In this document: one piece after another, positions 62,136 through 64,000 of the stretch
Position numbering within the stretch: position 1 is the first letter of the stretch
Layout of the letters: each line of letters starts with the position of its first letter
DNA from: Pseudomonadota bacterium
GTDB lineage: Bacteria > Pseudomonadota > Alphaproteobacteria > Rhizobiales > Devosiaceae
Direction of reading: 5' to 3'
Length of the DNA: 64,000 nucleotides
Assembly: GCA_023391095.1 (NCBI GenBank)
Contig: JAEWBN010000002.1
Span: 124,001 to 188,000 of the forward strand
Notes under the pieces: model-generated
What the model was told of the DNA's origin: nothing
Seen by the model: only the letters and a program-made list of their open reading frames with translations
Database searches by the model: none
Program-made: the position numbers and the translations under genes

Positions 62136-63359
62136 ATGCAAAAGACTATCGGTTTGATGGCAGTGTCCATGATGGCACTCGCCAGCGCCACCACCGGTAC
62201 CTTTGCGCAGGACGTGAAGGAAATTTCCTTCATCAACTGCGGTGACGAACTGACCGCCGGCTATGCCGAAAGCTTTGCCGAATGGGAAGCCGCCAATCCC
62301 GGTTTCAAGGTCGTGCCCGAAATCGTGGGCTGGGGCCAGTGCCAGGACAAGGTGACCACGCTTGCCGCTGCCGGCACCCCGGTCGCGCTGGCCTATGTGG
62401 GCTCGCGCACGCTCAAGCAGTTCGCCATGAACGACCTGATCGTCCCCGTGCCGATGACGGACGAGGAAAAGGCCGCCTACTACAACTACGTGCCCGATAC
62501 CGTGACCTTCGACGGCACCCAGTGGGGCGTTCCGGTCGCCTTCTCGACCAAGGCCCTGTTCTGGAACAAGGACCTCTTCGAGGAAGCCGGCCTTGATCCG
62601 GAAACCCCGCCCAAGACCTGGGAAGAAAAGATCGCTTTCGCCAAGCAGATCACCGAGAACACCGATGCGGCCGGCTATGGCCTTGTCGCCAAGACCTTCG
62701 ACAACACCATGCACCAGTTCCTGCACTGGGTGTACACCAACAATGGTTCGGTGATCGATGCGGATGGCAATATCACGCTGAACTCGCCGCAGGTCCTAGC
62801 CGCCCTCCAGGCCATCAAGGACATCACGCCCTATTCTGAAGAAGGCCCAACCGCCTACGAACAGAACGAAGTCCGCGCCATCTGGCTCGATGGTGGCGTC
62901 GCCATGATCGAAGCCTCGCCCGGCGCCGCGCTGCGTGCCGAAGAAGCCGGCATGAACTGGGGTGTCGCTAATCTGCCGCTCGGTCCCGATGCCCAGGGCC
63001 CCGGCACCCTGTTGATCACCGACGCACTGGCCATCTTCAAGGGCACCGGTGTCGAAGAGCAGGCCATCAGCCTCGCCAAGTTCCTGACCGACGGTCAGCG
63101 CCAGTGGGATGCGGAAATGGCCCAGGGTCTGACCCCGCTCCGTCCGCTCGAGCCCAATGTGACCGAACTCGTGGCCGAGAATGCCTACTGGCAGCCGTTC
63201 CTCGACGGCATCGAGTATGGTGGCCCCGAGCCGCTGTTCAACGACTATATCGGTCTGCAGAACGTCATGATCGAAATGGTCCAGTCGGTCGTCACCGGCC
63301 AGGCCGAGCCCCAGGCTGCCCTTGAAAAGGCCGCCGCCGAGCTCGAGCAGTACAAGTAA
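62136..63359 (+). CDS. Sugar ABC transporter substrate-binding protein
   Basis: Binding protein of 407 residues with a Sec signal (MQKTIGLMAVSMMALASATT, cleavage after TFA). Core FINCGDELTAGYAESFAEWE, LAYVGSRTLKQFAMNDLIVP, WGVPVAFSTKALFWNKDLFE and ITDALAIFKGT. AGGGAGAA precedes the ATG. Here the binding protein comes after both permeases, which is less common than binding protein first. Confidence 0.93.
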   Translation: MQKTIGLMAVSMMALASATTGTFAQDVKEISFINCGDELTAGYAESFAEWEAANPGFKVVPEIVGWGQCQDKVTTLAAAGTPVALAYVGSRTLKQFAMNDLIVPVPMTDEEKAAYYNYVPDTVTFDGTQWGVPVAFSTKALFWNKDLFEEAGLDPETPPKTWEEKIAFAKQITENTDAAGYGLVAKTFDNTMHQFLHWVYTNNGSVIDADGNITLNSPQVLAALQAIKDITPYSEEGPTAYEQNEVRAIWLDGGVAMIEASPGAALRAEEAGMNWGVANLPLGPDAQGPGTLLITDALAIFKGTGVEEQAISLAKFLTDGQRQWDAEMAQGLTPLRPLEPNVTELVAENAYWQPFLDGIEYGGPEPLFNDYIGLQNVMIEMVQSVVTGQAEPQAALEKAAAELEQYK

Positions 63360-63376
63360 AAGGTCCTCCCGACCTT

Positions 63377-63404
63377 GGCCGCCGCTCACCCCCGGGCGGC
63401 GGCC
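63377..63404. terminator. Intercistronic hairpin after the binding-protein gene
   Basis: GGCCGCCGC at 63377-63385 pairs with GCGGCGGCC at 63396-63404 over a 10-nt loop, 17 nt past the stop and 30 nt before the ATPase gene. No T-run, so a stabiliser or attenuator is more likely than a full terminator. Confidence 0.65.
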
Positions 63405-63433
63405 ACCCCACTACCTTGCGGAGACGCCAAACC

Positions 63434-64000
63434 ATGTCGCAACTGAGCCTCAAGCGCCTCGAAAAGAGCTTCAACGAAGCCCGCATCATCAAGGGCATCG
63501 ACCTTGACGTTGCCGAAGGCGAATTCGTGGTCTTTGTCGGCCCCTCGGGCTGCGGCAAGTCCACGCTCTTGCGCATGATCGCCGGGCTCGAGGATGTCAG
63601 CGCCGGCCAGATCGAGATCGGCGGCAAAGTCGTCAACGACCTGCCCCCCGTCCAGCGCGGCATCGCCATGGTGTTCCAGTCCTATGCGCTCTATCCGCAT
63701 ATGACCGTCTACGAAAATATCGCCTTCCCGCTGCGCGTCGAAAAGCTGCCGCAGGCCGAGGTCGACAAGCGCGTTGCCGCCGCTGCCAAGGTCCTCCAGC
63801 TCGAAAGCCGGTTGCAGCACCGCCCCGGCCAGTTGTCCGGCGGCCAGCGCCAGCGTGTCGCCATTGGCCGCGCCATCGTGCGCCAGCCCAAGATTTTCCT
63901 TTTCGACGAGCCCCTGTCCAACCTCGACGCCGCGCTCCGCTCGGAAATGCGCATCGAGCTCATGGAACTGCACAAGCGCCTCGGCTCGACCATGATCTAC
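63434..64000 (+). CDS. Carbohydrate ABC transporter ATPase, UgpC/MalK type (3' end outside window)
   Basis: N-terminal 189 residues of an ATPase: GPSGCGKSTLLRMIAGLE, FQSYALYPHMTVYENIAFPL, QLSGGQRQRVAIGRAIVRQP and FLFDEPLSNLDAALRSEM are all present; the frame is open at the right edge just before the switch His. Belongs to the transporter at 60202-63359. Confidence 0.92.
   Translation, partial: MSQLSLKRLEKSFNEARIIKGIDLDVAEGEFVVFVGPSGCGKSTLLRMIAGLEDVSAGQIEIGGKVVNDLPPVQRGIAMVFQSYALYPHMTVYENIAFPLRVEKLPQAEVDKRVAAAAKVLQLESRLQHRPGQLSGGQRQRVAIGRAIVRQPKIFLFDEPLSNLDAALRSEMRIELMELHKRLGSTMIY

Overview
The window is G+C-rich, densely coded chromosomal DNA from an alphaproteobacterium, most likely of the order Hyphomicrobiales (Devosia-like or rhizobial). 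This is inferred from the pcaDCHGB operon with a divergent LysR gene pcaQ, the AraC-type PobR beside pobA, and the many ABC/TRAP uptake operons with GntR, LacI and IclR regulators. I saw no rRNA, tRNA, IS element, prophage or CRISPR array. It reads as a run of catabolic and uptake modules.

Layout: (1) 3-7161, a peptide-type ABC transporter (the ATPase enters from the left edge) with a 2-hydroxyacid dehydrogenase and a divergent gamma-glutamyltransferase. (2) 7406-11018, malate synthase G, an IclR regulator and a GlcG-like protein. (3) 11067-15687, a GntR regulator divergent from an Ldh-family oxidoreductase, an Fe-type alcohol dehydrogenase and a succinate-semialdehyde-type dehydrogenase. A scar follows at 15784-16187, where the start of a 2-hydroxyacid dehydrogenase gene runs straight into the end of a gamma-glutamyltransferase gene. 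(4) 16237-18027, a TSUP exporter and a ribokinase. (5) 18035-21562, an Rrf2 regulator and cysTWA sulfate permease genes without a binding protein. (6) 21566-28671 (minus), a LacI-controlled sugar or polyol ABC operon with two catabolic enzymes. (7) 28880-29701, a second TSUP protein. (8) 29698-43891, an aromatic-acid block: pcaDCHGB/pcaQ, a MetE-like protein, vanA-gntR-vanB, a TRAP transporter, pobA/pobR. (9) 44023-55425, a carbohydrate ABC system with a single-chain fused permease, several GntR regulators, an oxidoreductase, a 2-keto-3-deoxy-L-fuconate dehydrogenase-like SDR and L-fuconate dehydratase, closed by a DeoR regulator. (10) 55486-58676, an MlrC-type M81 metallopeptidase, an MFS transporter and an NTF2-like protein. 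(11) 59036-64000, a Gfo/Idh/MocA oxidoreductase and another sugar ABC operon running off the right edge.

The aromatic block makes biochemical sense as a unit: VanAB turns vanillate, and PobA turns 4-hydroxybenzoate, into protocatechuate. PcaHG, PcaB, PcaC and PcaD then take this to 3-oxoadipate. PcaIJ/PcaF are not in the window. A PcaQ-type box lies upstream of pcaD and a very similar one upstream of the TRAP operon, which suggests that the TRAP system imports a ring-cleavage substrate under PcaQ control.

The most noteworthy observations are the two matching PcaQ-like boxes, the deletion scar joining two genes that flank an intact transporter operon elsewhere in the window, the fused MalF-MalG-type permease, a GntR protein with two winged-helix domains, a gamma-glutamyltransferase with an altered nucleophile site, a pair of IclR-like dyads at glcB and at the iclR/glcG divergence, and the habit of placing a strong hairpin directly after each binding-protein gene.
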